From contig NC_052046.1 of the NCBI RefSeq assembly GCF_015832195.1, positions 32,020,911-32,084,910 on the forward strand: a stretch of DNA of 64,000 nucleotides. The letters run 5' to 3'. The DNA comes from Motacilla alba alba. Its lineage: Eukaryota; Chordata; Aves; Passeriformes; Motacillidae. A model generated the notes under the pieces. It was not told the origin of the DNA, made no database searches, and saw nothing but the letters and a program-made list of their open reading frames with translations. Shown piece after piece: positions 49,175-62,800 of this stretch (within the stretch, counting starts at the first letter, position 1; every line of letters begins with the position of its first letter). The translations under genes and the position numbers were made by a program.

Positions 49175-52100
49175 TCTTTTCTGCACAGGTATGACAAGTT
49201 TAGGCTTTCCCTCAAAAACATGGGGAAGGACAGTAATATTGCCCTCTGTCTCCAAATCAGAGGGATGTAGCTGGAGAAATGAACACATGCAGTGCCTGGC
49301 CTGAGCCTGGTGCCACATGATTTTACCAGCTTCTGGGGGCTGTGGTAAAGAGGAGGCACAGGGAAAGGCCTGTACCATGCTGTCAGGCTGGTTCTGGGGC
49401 AGAGTGGTGATGGCAAAATACTTGTACAGGTGCATATTTACAGACATGCAGTGCCTTAGATGCTAATAAATGCAGCAACTTATTTTGCAACATCAGTTAG
49501 TTAATCAAAATAATTCAGCTGGAAAATGACATTCTCATTTAGTACACATTGAATACCCTAGGCTTTTTCATTGAGAAATTTGGCTTAATGAAGTTAATGA
49601 AGATAACTTCTATCTTATCTGCAAAACATAACAAAACATTTACTGAGTTATCTATCAAAGATATAAATAGAACTTTACTGGAATCTGTGGTTTGTTTATT
49701 GCTCCCTTTTTTTGTAAAAAACCCCAAACTTGAGGCAGTGAGCCTCACAGTATGTAGCTTCCTTCTTCATTTTATTTACATCTTGTCAATTAATTCCCCA
49801 AATCATTTCAGATTACTGTATGACTAAATAAATAGAAATACCATTTGAAGGAAAAAGCACCCCTTGAAGAGAAAATATGCTAAGAGAGATAGGTGGTAAG
49901 TTTAGCCTGTCAAATGCACACATCTGAAAGATGAGAGCTTCCATGGTTCCTTAATGGAGGGGAAGGAGTCCTGTGGCCATGGAGTCCCTGAGACAGTCTC
50001 AACGTGTCCAGACTGAAAATCTGGTATAGACAGAAGATGCAGACTCTGTGGGGGAGCTTTGGGAAGGCCAGGGTGCAGAGCAGCCTAGGCTGTGGGGCCC
50101 CTGCAAGGGACATTGGGGAGGCCCTGGGGAGGCAGAGGAATGACAGGGCCACCGCCTGGCACAGCGCTGCTTCCAGGCATTTATCCTGGGTTTGGAAATA
50201 TTGCTCTGACAGCTGCCTGACATGGAGAAAACTTGAAGAGATGTGCCAAATCTTCACTTACATCCAGACAAACGACCTAAGGGAAGGAGAGGGTGGTTTC
50301 CTTTGTTTTTCTGGCCCCGCATGAATCAATGCTTTCATTAATCCTCAGATCCTGGGTTTTTCATAGAGTAGGCATGCTTCACAGTATATTGAAAACTTAA
50401 AATCAGGTGGTTTATCTCTATAGCTGTGTTAGCAAGAAAATCTTGTCTAAACAAGTGCTTAAACAGAAGATCCTTAACATATTAAAGTATGATATTGAGA
50501 TCCCATTTAAGATACTTCAGCCTGATCCTTTTTGCAGTGCTTTGAAGTGCATGTTGAAGTTTGAGTTCTATTAATTTGACTCCTCTTGATGTTTCATATC
50601 AAGCTGCTTTTCTCCTTACCTGTCCTTACCATCAGCAGAGGAAGAAAAGATTTTCAGAAAGAGAGATGTAGAAGTCAAATTTTAATTAGCTTACATGATA
50701 ACAAGAAAGCAGCAGAAGCAATCTAGTAATTTTGCAGACCCTAATCTGCAAAAAAATCAAGTATAACAAGAAACAAATTTTAATTATAGCTTTACATCGG
50801 TTTTTATATTTTGTCTGTTTAATTTTAAAAAATTATTATTCCCATAAATTTGAAATATTCTTCTTGGAAACTGGATTATAAGGAATTTATCAATACTTTC
50901 CTGTACATTTGCATATGTATTCCAATTATTAGATTTAACAAAAAGGTGCTAGGGCAGGAACAAAGAGGTATGGCTATATACCAACATACAACATGTCCAT
51001 ATCAGCAGAAAAAAACCAAAATCCCCGAATTCTCAGCAATTATTTCCTGAAAATAGACAGAGATCTAAGACAATGACCAGCAGCTCCAAAGAGCACAGGA
51101 ACTGCTGATGGGTGAAATATTCACTCCAGCTTTTTAGTGTACATAAGGGTCACAGTGGTGCAAAGCAACTTGTACAGGGCTGCTGACAAGGGAGCCATCT
51201 CCCGGCAGGAAAGACACATCCTGTGGGTAAAAATACGGAGACTCTTTGGGCTATCAGCTGTGCGATTTCCACTATACAAGAAAAATTAGGGTGGCTTTGC
51301 AACTCAAACTTGTCTTTAGTGAACTCAAAGCTTTAACCTGGCTTTTAATCGATTGTGCTGCGTAGATGTTTACACGCAGACGTGCCATTGCATATGTGCT
51401 TGCTTTGTAGCAGCAGGAAATGAGCCTGGGCCTCTGGAGGGACTCTAAATGACATCAGAACTGTCTTCTGCACAGAGGCACAGATCTCACAACTCTCAGT
51501 CTCCACAGCAGTAAAGATTATGGAGCTGCACAAAAACTTGCTCCAAGTACTTCTTTATCCCTGGGTCTTACCAAAATTCATGTCAGGAGTAACCCAGATG
51601 ATCAGAGTATGGAGGACAGTGCCATTTTCCAACTCAGCACCACAGACATCAAATAACCTGAAAGTCACTAAAGACTTCAGAGCAAGAGCACAGACCTTGA
51701 AACACTCATGGAAAGCTGGCCATTAATATAGTAATCTTTTAATTTATATTAAAGTTTTCACATGTTAACTTCTGCTTCTTTTTCAAAGGCTGGTAAACAA
51801 GACTGGAAAAACAAATTGGTTTTTTTTCTGCAGGACCTCTGTGTAATGTGGACCTGTAATTTTTTTTCTAAGCTACAGGAAGTGTCAAAGAAGAATCACA
51901 GTTCAATAACACATGATCTTTTCAGCAATATTTTCCCAATCACAGCCAATTCAATTATAGATAATTCAGCCCAATAATATCAACACAAAGCACACATAAC
52001 AGCAGACTATGTCTTCGAAGAGATTAAAACCCCACATATTTCACTGAAAGTATTATTAAAATCTTAAAATTTTACAGTTATGTGTATTATGTGTATGCAT

Positions 52101-54880
52101 AGTACCCTAATAGGTTAGGAAAGTCAATCAATATTTGAATTTATTCTTGATACTCCTTCATACTTTATCAATATTACTTTGTTACAGTGACTGAGCCCCA
52201 AACAGCTTCTATATAAGTTAAACATGGAAGGATATAAATTACAAGTGTTTTATTTACTAGGCTCTTCTAATGGTTTATGTCCTTCAGTGTAACTTTGCAC
52301 TCCTATCCCTTCATCAGGAAAACTTCTCTGACATTACTTTATGTGTTGACTTTATGTCTCTGCTCCCCAACTCCCTATACCACTTGCCTGTATTTTTTCT
52401 GATTCCTGTAGTCTCTGATATCCTTTTTTTCTCTGAGCTTATTACCCATTTATCACTGTATGAAGTCTTATGACAGTAATTCAAGAGATATCAGCATGTT
52501 ATTTACCTAGTTCCTATAACAGTGTGTATATAAGTCTAACCTCTACCTTCATTCTCCTGTATCATCGTCTCTATCTTGATAACAGAAATAAAGACAGTAG
52601 GGGAAAATGATAATTCATTTCTATTCATTCCTGAAAATTAACCTTGCTGTTGTTTTCAAATCAACTATTACTTTCTTATACAGTGTCTCCCACTTTCCAG
52701 TACAAATTTGTTTCTTTACCATTGTCATTTGGTTTGGAGGAAATTCTGCTTCTTTTCCCTCAATTTTCCTGTGCATTCTGTTAAAACCAGGTAGCTATGG
52801 TAAGGGTTTTGGACCAGCATCAGAACAACTTCATGTAACATCATTTCCCATTCTGTTCCCAGTGGTTTCCTGTATTCTCTGTGATAACTCAGTTCTTTTA
52901 TAACATCTTTACACAAACACTCATAGAAAATGCCTATTATGTTCCTGCTCTATGAGAAATACACCTTTGTTTACAAAACTTTCATTGCATTGCCCATTTT
53001 AATTACTATTCTATATTACAACCTTGATGAGTGATTTTTGTTGTCTGGAAAGAGACATGCTTAGTAATTACTTCAGTAGGAATGGAAAAGTTATGACAAC
53101 CAGGATGAAATAAAATATGCCAAAACCTATTTTGGTGTATTTTTGACTGTTTCAGAATGTTCCATTTCTTAGAGTTTAAATATTTACCTCTGATAAGGCC
53201 ATCAGTATTGTGTTCTGATACAACTTCATTTTGAATTGAGTATGCTGTTATGAAAGGTAAATATTCCAGTGATTATTCATTGCATTTTTGGATGAAACCT
53301 ATGTTTTTCTGCAAAATGCTTTAACTCCGTAGAAGCAGCATTCTCTGACGGAAAACTATCCCATGGGGGAATTTCTAGAGCGCTCAACCCATTATGGAAT
53401 ATTGAGCTGCAGTAATTAATTTCCTTGCCTTTCCCCTAATTTGGCTTTTTAATGTAGGAATTCAAATGTAATTCAACCACCATCTTCTTGGTGGTTCCAG
53501 TGAATGCAGCTGTTGCTGGTTTGGACAGCTGTGGAGGCGACTACTGGCTGAATGATGACCTTCTGAGTGAGCTGATAAAAAATGCTTATAATTTCACCAC
53601 TACCTTGATGTCTTAATTAGAACACATTTGTATTTGCTTGTAGGCTCAGTAGAGTTATCAAATTACAGACTGTAGAAATGCACTGGTTTTAATCTCCGTA
53701 GATTGCTTTATTATTATTTGTTTTTATTTGCATCTGCTCACATATTTCATTTTCTGAGAAGCTTTTTTTGCCCTAAGCTACCTAAAGAGAATGCTAATTT
53801 GCTGTGGCCCTAATCCTGCTTTTGATTAAACCTCATTTAAACAGCTTTATTTATACTGCTGTGTTGCATATTGCTTTCTATTTTTTGTGGAGTTTTGTCA
53901 TAATCTTTCATTTTTCCTCACTATAAAGGTTTGTGATTATAAGCCCAATTTTACATTTGCCTCTTCTTGAAGGACTCTGAGTGCCTTTTAGTTGATGTGT
54001 TTGGAATCAGAATTTTCTCAGAGAGGAAATTCATAGTAATTTCCAGAACTGAATTCTGTTGTTATTTATTGATTGTTTATTTCAACAGCTTAACAATAAT
54101 TTTTGGTAAACAATGGCATTGACGAAAGCTCTATCTCAAACCAGTGTTTAGCTAGCACTCATTAACTGTATTTCATAGTGTTCGCTTTTTACTTCACAAT
54201 GTTTTCTTTCTTGCTTATTTCTATTTCAATACAGCTATTAGGAAGGACCGGGGTAGCCTGGGGAACTGGACAAGCAATGCGCTAAGTCTGGCAGTAGGGC
54301 TGACTGCGCCATATCTAGCCTGAGGAAGATAGATGTGGCAGCCAGAAAGCTGGAATATAGCAGGAAATAAGCAAAATGGTAAAGGCTGATTGTGTTGGTT
54401 GTGGATCACAAAGGAGGTTTTATTAGAGGAGGAAACATTAGAAGAAAGTGTGATGTATAGAGAAAACTCTGTAATTGAACATTGGACATTATGTCATCCG
54501 TAGAGGAAAAGTAGAATAGGCTTGAAATTGGAGCTGGATAATGATAAATTTGTTGTGAGGATCCCAAGAAGGGAAGGGTAAAATGCAGAGTTGCTAAGCC
54601 AATAAGGCAGAGACCCAGAGAGAAGAGGATAGCAGAACACTTTGTACTGGCCATTGCACTAAAGGATTTTTTTATGCAAATGTTGGGGTAAGGACTCAAT
54701 GAAATTGGTATTCTTATTATATAGGATGAATATAGAGAAAGACAGAAGCATACTCTAGAATTTGTCATGCTTTGTCATGCCCTAAGAATTTTTTCTTTTT
54801 TTTGATAAAAGATAATTTCTCCATTAAAATGTGGTTTTATTTAATGTACTGCATTGGCTTCATCCAGCAATATATCTTAG
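49175..54880. other. Unique noncoding DNA
   Basis: No recognised gene. A GC-richer stretch at about 50030-50180 holds overlapping frames on both strands (up to 115 codons) without motifs. The segment 53380-53960 is unusually motif-dense (TAATTAAT at 53413-53420, ATTTGCAT at 53726-53733) and reads like conserved noncoding DNA. 54240-54760 is purine-rich and could be old repeat sequence that I cannot name. Confidence 0.55.
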
Positions 54881-54884
54881 TGGG

Positions 54885-54995
54885 TGTTATGACCCACCCC
54901 GGAAGGGTGACTCAGATTCTTTTTAATAGATCCCCAGGGACAGATTAGAGTGAAACTGCACTGGACAGTCTATTTTTATACATATCTATATGTAC

Positions 54996-55045
<50 letters not shown>

Positions 55046-55062
55046 ACAAACACACATATATA

Positions 55063-55132
<70 letters not shown>

Positions 55133-55975
55133 GGGTTTACTTTACAACAATTTGGCTGCAATGGATGGGAAGTATGTAGCCATTTTGATTATTATTATCT
55201 ATAGAAATATAACAATGTAAAAGTACAAAAATTTAGATGCTTTCATTATTACCTGTAGAAATGTAGCAATGTCAAAGTATAGAGATATCACTTAAGAAAA
55301 TACATAAGGAAAAGAAAAGAAACAGAAAGAAAGGATAAAAGTAGATAGCAGAGAAGAAAGATAACACCATACGTAGATCTAGTAATGCAACTTGGTTGTT
55401 ATAATTTCAGTGTTCATTGGTGGAAGTGATGTTTGCATTCCTGATCTGCCAGACATGAGGGAAGCCCCCAAAACATAGATTTCAATGGGTTAATATATGT
55501 TTAGGTGGGAACACCCAGGTTCTTTCCCTGGGCAGGGGGGAAGTTTTGCACTGTGAATCATGCGCAGTCTGGTGGAAGGCTCCAGAAGTGAGTCTGGGGA
55601 TGCCTGGGGGGGCCTTGTAAGACGTGGTAGTTGCCTCTCACCTCAGTGAGATTGAGCCAATTATGCCCCGTCAGAAGGGATGAAAACCCTCAGGCAAATG
55701 TTCGAATTTCCTGATAACCTTCTCCAATGGGGAGGGAGGACTTTTTTACCTGAGAAGGTTGTGTGAGGGAGGACATTTACATGATAAAAACCACTATCTC
55801 ACCCTCACAGGGTCTGCATCTTGTCGATCTTCTCCCTTATCTGGCTCAAAGGCAGCTTGCAGCCTCCAGTGGTAGGTGCTCACCCTCTCTGCATGTGGGC
55901 AGTTACTTCGCAACCTGGTCTCGGAAGAGCACGCTGCTTTTGCAAATGGTCAGTTGTGAGTGGTTAAACATTAAC
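54885..55975 (+). mobile_element. LTR-like tract, probable solo LTR of an old endogenous retrovirus
   Basis: The tract differs sharply from its surroundings. It begins TGTTATGACCCACCCCGGAA and continues through GTGAAACTGCACTGGACAGT. Past an internal microsatellite it has an A/G-rich stretch, then GGTTGTTATAATTTCAGTGT, CAGACATGAGGGAAGCCCCC, GTGGGAACACCCAGGTTC, ATGCGCAGTCTGGTGGAAGG and a GATAAAAACC TATA-like word near 55782. A pyrimidine-rich GGGTCTGCATCTTGTCGATC block follows, resembling an R/U5 region. No primer-binding site, gag or pol follows, which fits a solo LTR. I found no clean target-site duplication, so both edges, especially the 3' one, are approximate. The family is not named. Confidence 0.5.
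55005..55132. repeat. Compound CA / TATGTG / TATATG microsatellite
   Basis: Pure CA repeats run 55005-55038, then interrupted CA (with AAA) to about 55055. TATGTG hexamers follow at about 55061-55096, then TATATG hexamers to about 55132. His-Thr and Tyr-Val (or Tyr-Thr) repeat frames across it are artefacts. It lies inside the LTR-like tract, so it was probably seeded in or expanded within that element. Confidence 0.97.
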
Positions 55976-55979
55976 ACTT

Positions 55980-58900
55980 CAGTCTCCAACAGGGGGCAAT
56001 GGAAATTTGTTGGGCAACATCTCACCTTTTCTAGAGAAGCAAAAAATCTAGAAGAGAGACTTCTTACGTTCGGATTTTTTCTTGTGTTTTCAAATCAAAA
56101 TACATTTCTAATCAGCCACTTGCAGATGCCAGTGTGCTGGATTTTGTGAATGTTTGCTGCTCTCCTACTAAAGACTGCATAGAGAGAAAGAGGCAATGTT
56201 CCACAGCCAGAATCTTGCCAGAAGCCTTCCAAATGCTGAAGGAATTACAGGCAGTCAGGAACTCTGGAGAAAGGGCAGTTCTCTGCCTTAATATTTGAAT
56301 GCCACACTGAAAGCAAGTGCTGGTACTGGAAATGCAGAATGGATGGTTCAGTTGTTTGCAAGTAGGAGTAGTAGTGGTAGTTTAATGTATGGCTCTGTAT
56401 CACCATGGGAATCTGCGATTCCAGTCAGCTGTTAACTGCAACTCAAATACTGTGGAACAATACATTGCACTGTGTAATATTACCATAAAAATATATCTAT
56501 GTATTTATATAATATTATTGTGTAATCAAGTAATCTTGATTACTTACTATAATCAAGAAGTATTTTGTGATACACATTTTTGGAAAACATATTGATTTCT
56601 AATATATTTAACACTATCAGATCTTTGTATCATTTCCTGCTGTAATTGAAGGTAGAGCAGGTACCAGGTTGAACAAATATAAATATTGTCCATTAAAATC
56701 TGAGTTCAAACTAAAATTTATTCTGACAACAGACTAGAATTTAGTTCTGTGCATGTCATGTTTCAGCACTATCTGTGCAGATCATGTTCTATTCATTTAG
56801 TTGCCATCTATGGCCATAAGCCCTATTTTAGAATGCTGGTTGGTTTCATAACTACTTGAGTTTAACAACAGAAGTAGCAAAATAGGAACCCAGTTAATTT
56901 TATTTCAGGGTCTGGATACACTCATTTACATGTGAAATTTTTGTTACACTAAGAATATATTTTGCAAATTCCTTTTATATTAATAATATCATTATGATGG
57001 GTCTTGTATTCTTTTAAGTCCTTTTTTTTTGGCTTTTGCATGCTGCACAATTCATGATAAAAAGAAAGCAATAAGCATTCAAAGTCTAAAATTGAAAAAA
57101 TTATGCAGATAAAGAGCATTCTTGTTACTGGTATTAAGTGCACATTCTGAGTAATCTGTCATATAAGTGGATATAAGTGGATTACATCCACTCAGCTTAC
57201 AGCAAACCTGGTACTCAGGTAATCTGTTTCTTAGCCTGCTAGTATCCTAAAAAGTGCTCCCATTAGTTGCTCCAACATGATGAGAGGAAGTTGATGTCAA
57301 AGAGAGATCCAGCAGTGCAGAGCACACAGCCTACTCTGCTCGTTTTTATTATATAGACATGTGAGAGTTGAGAACCATTGTTGAATGAAGAGTTTCAGTC
57401 CAAGGTGTTGATATTCCACAGAAGTCTTTCCAGAAGACTGTTCCAAGGGATGAGAATACTTTTCATCATTTAGTTCATGACAAACTGCCCGTATTCAGCT
57501 GTTCCTGACAGATGCCAAATGTGTTGTTATGGAAAAAGTTCGTGGAGTTTATCAAGGTCACACAGGATATGTGCACACATCTTGACAAAGCCATGGCTTG
57601 TTTTAGTTGGATCTTGGATAGACAGGTTTGACAAGAAACAAACTCAGAAGCTGTGGTATCTCAGCAGTTTCCCTTTCTCAAGCTTGGCTTGAAAGACATA
57701 AGTCTATTAGTAGGCAAGAAAATAAAAGACTTTGTATATCTTTTATAAGAAGACAGAGATTCTAGTAGTCTTGCTTCAGTACTATTTGTGAGCACTAAAA
57801 TTCCTGTAAATTCACAGAAGTAAAATAATGCAGCTTTATGTACAACATTTTCAGTATTACATCACACTAATTCAACGAGAAACAGTATACACAAAACCAC
57901 CTTTTATTTGCCTGCAGAGCTTATTAACATTAGTGAGGTTCGCAAATGTAAGAATGAATGACTACACCAGTCAAATCAGCATTTGCAAATGGATATCTTA
58001 CAATTTAGATTTAACTAGGCAGTAGTAAAAGGGTTAAAGTGGGATTAAAGTTGGCTGTGATTATTTTAAGTCCTGCCATTGGAATTCATTGCTTCAACTC
58101 ACAGTACTTTAAGCTGTGTGTTGAGATTCATCTACACAGAACTGATACATGCAGAGAACAGTAAACAGATTTTAGTCAAGTCAGCCAGATGGGGGTTAAG
58201 GTCTAGTTGGAAAGGTCTACATCTGCTTGAACAATTGTTTCCTTACAGGCACTTGAAATACTGGGAAACAAAAACATGTTGCTTTGAACCATGGCCTTAT
58301 GGGAACAAAAGGTTCTTGGAACACAAAGGGATTTATGAGTAGCAGCAGCAGCATGTCAATACCTAATCTGAGGTACATTTCCAGGCAGCAAAACTCATAG
58401 CTGGAAAGTTTTTGTGCTAGAACTAAACATTAAAATCCATTTATTTGAAATGGAAAATAAATTGTGTTTCCTTTTTAAAGGATGTTCAGGTTTTCTTAGT
58501 GGTACACTTGGGAGACCTCAGTGCATTAACCAAACTCTCAGCTACAGGTGTCATGTGGTGGTTAGATCATGTCCCTGTCAGTATTAGGATGTATTTATGC
58601 AACCCAGTGGAAAGTGGCACACAAACTTCTCACCTAAGCCCTCTTTCAAAGTGGTTGGAACTTTTGCTTGGAATATATGAAACAATATTAAACTAGTCAG
58701 GAACTTCTATGTAAGCTCAATAAGCAGGCTTACATGGTGGAAAAGAAAGATGATTTTCAGCTCCAGCATTTTATTCAGCTGCAGAAGTGTGAGATTGTCA
58801 TTTGTGATCTAACTACCATGGGTTCAAAACATGTGCTGGAAGGCACCTCTCAGATTGGATGAGGCTGTATTATGTTAAAATAAAATAAATTACTACTGTA

Positions 58901-59760
58901 AAAATTTGAAATTGTAAGATAGCATATTAAAATTGGGCTATTTTTCATCTTATGATTGAAATTAAATATAAATTTATTTTAAATTCAGTGTGTTCTTGGT
59001 ATGTAAAAATATTGAGTATGCTTGAAATACTGTGTGAGATTTTCTATTCAGCTTCCACTTATTTTCTCTACTTTGGTTTTTGTGTTTGGTTGTTCTTGCT
59101 TTGGCTATTTTTTAAAACTTCATTTTCTTGACTAGTCAAAAAAAGGTAGAAAACTCTTGTGGAGAATTTTTTGTTGATTTTGCTTTTGCCTATCTCCTGT
59201 TTAGTCCTAGAAATATCCTCAAAATGAGAGATATTAGGAAGACTTTTACCTCTGAGTTCCAGTTTACCCTGTTCATTCAGATACTGAAAGAAAATCATTG
59301 TAGAAACCCAGGTTTGCCTTCCAGAAGCATGAACATATAAATGGAAGGAGGTTAGTGAATCACTATATTGTGCTTGGTGACATCACATACCACATGAAAG
59401 TGGGATATACTCATAACTCTTGCTATATTTTCAAACTGGAAATTAAGATAAAATATGGAGGCAGGAAAAAACAGGATTATAATCAGGAATATTATAACAT
59501 TTAATGAGAATTAACCAACCTCTGCTTTTTAAAATTATTATTATTTTTTGCAGAGGTTTGACAGAGGAAGCAATTTGAGATACTTTTCAAATTTATCTTA
59601 CGACCCCTGTGTGACCGTAGCATAACAAGCACTGTCAGCCTAGTCACACTTCTCATTTGTGTTCTATTTATTGTTTGAAAAGTATTTTCATTATTGCAAG
59701 GGCTGGTGTTTGGCACTCCACAGATTGAGAATGGCTGTTTAAGCACTTAGAGCACTAACA
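55980..59760. other. Unique AT-rich noncoding DNA
   Basis: No recognised gene. Open frames of up to 87 codons (58079-58342) lack known motifs. A pair of nested palindromes lies at 56524-56545. A short GTA/GTG-rich stretch lies at 56363-56380. Nothing else stands out. Confidence 0.6.
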
Positions 59761-59764
59761 CATT

Positions 59765-59860
59765 ACTTGGAAGACCCACATTCAGTTCACAGTGGCCACT
59801 GGCAAATGGTTTACTGTCTCTTTTCATTTGCAATTTTGTAACATGAGAATAGCACTCCAC
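59765..59860 (+). repeat. Possible MIR-like SINE fragment
   Basis: Reads AAGACCCACATTCAGTTCAC, GCCACTGGC, ATGGTTTACTGTCTCTTTTC, then TTTGTAACATGAGAATAGCA. The order matches a tRNA-derived MIR core (GGGTTCAAATCCCAG, GCCACT, ACTTAACCTCTCTG, TGTAAAATGGGAATAATAGCA). Identity is low, as expected of a very old copy. Confidence 0.35.
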
Positions 59861-59864
59861 AACC

Positions 59865-62800
59865 ACAGCTCACTCAGGAAAGAAATCAGGCTTATTAAAG
59901 CATTATGCTAGGTAAGGTTTCTATAAAAAAATTTATACAAGAAGATGCATGCATGTATCCTCTTGATCTGTAAATACATGTGCTTTCAATTTATTTAGGA
60001 GAAAATTTTTGTTTTCTTTCAGGCAGAACTCTACTTAGAAATATGATTATTGTTACAGGACTATTTTCAAATAGCTATTGTAGTATCACTGTCCAAGGCA
60101 ACTTGATTTTCCAGGGTTTTTCTTCCTATTTATGATAGAATACACAGTATGCAACTCAATAGTTGAGTTATTATTTTGGAATGCGAGCGTTAGCAATCTT
60201 GAGCAGATTGTATTTTATTTGGTATTTGAAGCATTGCAGTATTATAAAAGATTATATTGTATACTGACAAAAACTAAGCATGTTGTGACATATGTGATCC
60301 TTAGCTTAGAGTAAGATACTGTCTTGCTGTTCTGTCCAGGTACATTTTAAAATCCAAGCAACAAAAGCAAAAACATCTATCTGTAGGGTACATGCATCAG
60401 AAGTATTTTCTTCAGACATACCTGCAATTTTCTGCATACTCTACCAATTTTTATATTTTATATTTGCTAGTTTTATGTTGTGTAAATGCATTAAGTTTCT
60501 TTCAGCTGAAAGTAGGAGGCTGAAAATATAGGTGAAATACCATGCATTTTAGACAAATATTTCAGTGTCACCGTCTTAACAAGAAAATCTATAATTTCTA
60601 GCATTAACCACATCTTATGTAACAAAGATTGATACTGAATATTTTGATCTGAAAGCATTTAAATATGTTAAAGCCTTACTCATTTGCACGTTCCTAATTC
60701 AGGTATCTAGTAATTTGTGTGAAAAAAAGTCAATAGCCTCTCTTTACATTTCTGAAAAGGTTAAAAAGAAGAAAGCTATATTTTAAGGTTATTATACAAC
60801 ACTGTAATCAGTAAATTCTTGCAGAACATTTGTCAATGTTGTTTGAAGTTTTATTATGACAAAAAATTAAGACTTGCTCCTCACAGATGATGCAGGTAAG
60901 ATAGACTGTTGCTCTGTGTCTTATTACATTATTTCTTCCAGAAAATTAGGCAATTTTCAGTAGTTTTCCCAGTCTCAACAGCAATGAGTGAGAATAGAGG
61001 CAGAGTCTCACTGGTGCTGTGCTCACTGATGGAGAAAGAAGGTTCATTAGGGATCCAGCTATGGCAAATTTAGAAGGCACTTAGAGCAGACAGAATACTC
61101 CTGCTGACAAAACAAGACTAGAGTCTGAATTTGCTCTGCAGGGTTAAAACTTCAGTTTAATATCACCCTTTGGCATTAGTAAATTATTTTGATAACATAG
61201 TATCTGCAAACTGTGTTGCCTTATTTGGTTCCATTTGCCCATTTCAGTCTCTTTCACATCTATTGTTCTGAGGAGCTAATTCTTTTTTCTAATTGATATT
61301 GGAAATAAAAACCCCAAACACCAACCAGCCAACCAAAAGCCAAGCCTGCTTTCTCATTATCTACAGGTGGTCTTCATGTGGGAATTGATGGGATCTGATT
61401 ACAAATACTTTTTTCTCACAGGGAATTCCTATAACAGAAGGCAGATATTTAGAATTGGATAATAAGGTTCAAAGAAGAGCAGGTGAAAGGAAATACAATA
61501 AGTTTTACTCAATTGGACTATAGTGTGCCTAATTTCTGGAATGTAGGCCCTGAGCTCATCCTGAATTTCTGGATATTAATTCTGGTGTTTCGTGGGTGGG
61601 AGTTTTTGTTATTATCAATATTTGCAGATGGAGAATATGATGTTAGAACTATTTGCCATTAAGGTTTTTAAGCCCATGATTTCAGGAATGGAAAAAAAAT
61701 TATATGGGTGCTCTCTTTCACATGAACTTTGACCAATTCAGTTTTTAAACCGAATTTAAAAAAGAGCATTTACTTATACAGAGTTTAAAATAGGGACTAT
61801 TGTTCAACATTTTATTTCACTTCTGTCACTGAAATATATAATTTTGTTTTCCAGACATGGACATCTAAATCCACTATAGTTGAAGTGCACAATTTATGTA
61901 GCCTAAGAGTTGTATTTTCTATAAGGTTAAGTATGACTCATTGGAAACATCTAAATCCTGGATGGTGATTCACCATAGGAGTGAATTACTGCTTTTGGAT
62001 ACAGGATGACCAAGGTAGGTCATCAAAGATAAGCACAAAAAAGAGAACAAACAGATGACTCATAGCATTGAGAGCAAAACACAAGAATCATTCAGAATGT
62101 CGTGATCAGTTTAACAATGTTTCTCGCGAGAAAACAAAACAGATCTCTCATGTCAGCTGCTTTTTCCTTCCTTCTGTTGTTGTAGTGATGTCTGAAAACT
62201 TAAATAAAATTGTACTCCTAGCCAAAATTTCTACTTCAATGAATTTATATTTATTTTAAATAAGTTGTGACAAATGAGTGAAATGGATATTGTGAGAGGT
62301 TAGTGGAACATCAAGACAGCAAAATTATGCAAGAAACCGTATGCAGCAAGACAAACTGATGAGAAGCATTTGTCATACATCTAAATGAAAACAAAATTGC
62401 CCCAGCAACCTCCATAAGCACAATAGATTTTTGCACACACCACAACAAAACATGGTTTCATTTTGGCACAGGAAGGAGGAAGTGTTAGCCTGGGACATCA
62501 GTTTTCAGACATGTTCTTGGTTGTTGGGAGGGTGCCATAAGGCTGAGAAGTGCTTTTGAGAACATCCCAGTAACAGAATGTTAAAGCTGATGTTACTGGG
62601 GCAGCATATGAGAGGCTGCCTGATGTAATACCACTTTAAAATTAAATATCCTGGATCCAACAGAACTAGAGGTGCCACATAGGAGGGGAAAGAAATTGAG
62701 ACTAATCTGTGAGAAAGGGAAGATGATGGGGTAGAGGGATGCATGAAAACTAAAAGAAAGTGGGTAATCTTAGAAATGACAAAGTTGCTATCAACAAAAT

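Noticed and set aside
54950..55204. His-Thr / Tyr-Val repeat protein
   Set aside because: Direct translation of the CA/TATGTG microsatellite; the opposite strand gives an equally artificial repeat.
55700..55715. GTTCGAATTTC as a tRNA B box
   Set aside because: No A box at the right spacing, no cloverleaf pairing and no terminator run.
55763..56149. 128-codon frame near the LTR-like tract
   Set aside because: Opens with GTG, overlaps the R/U5-like part of the repeat and shows no retroviral protein motif.
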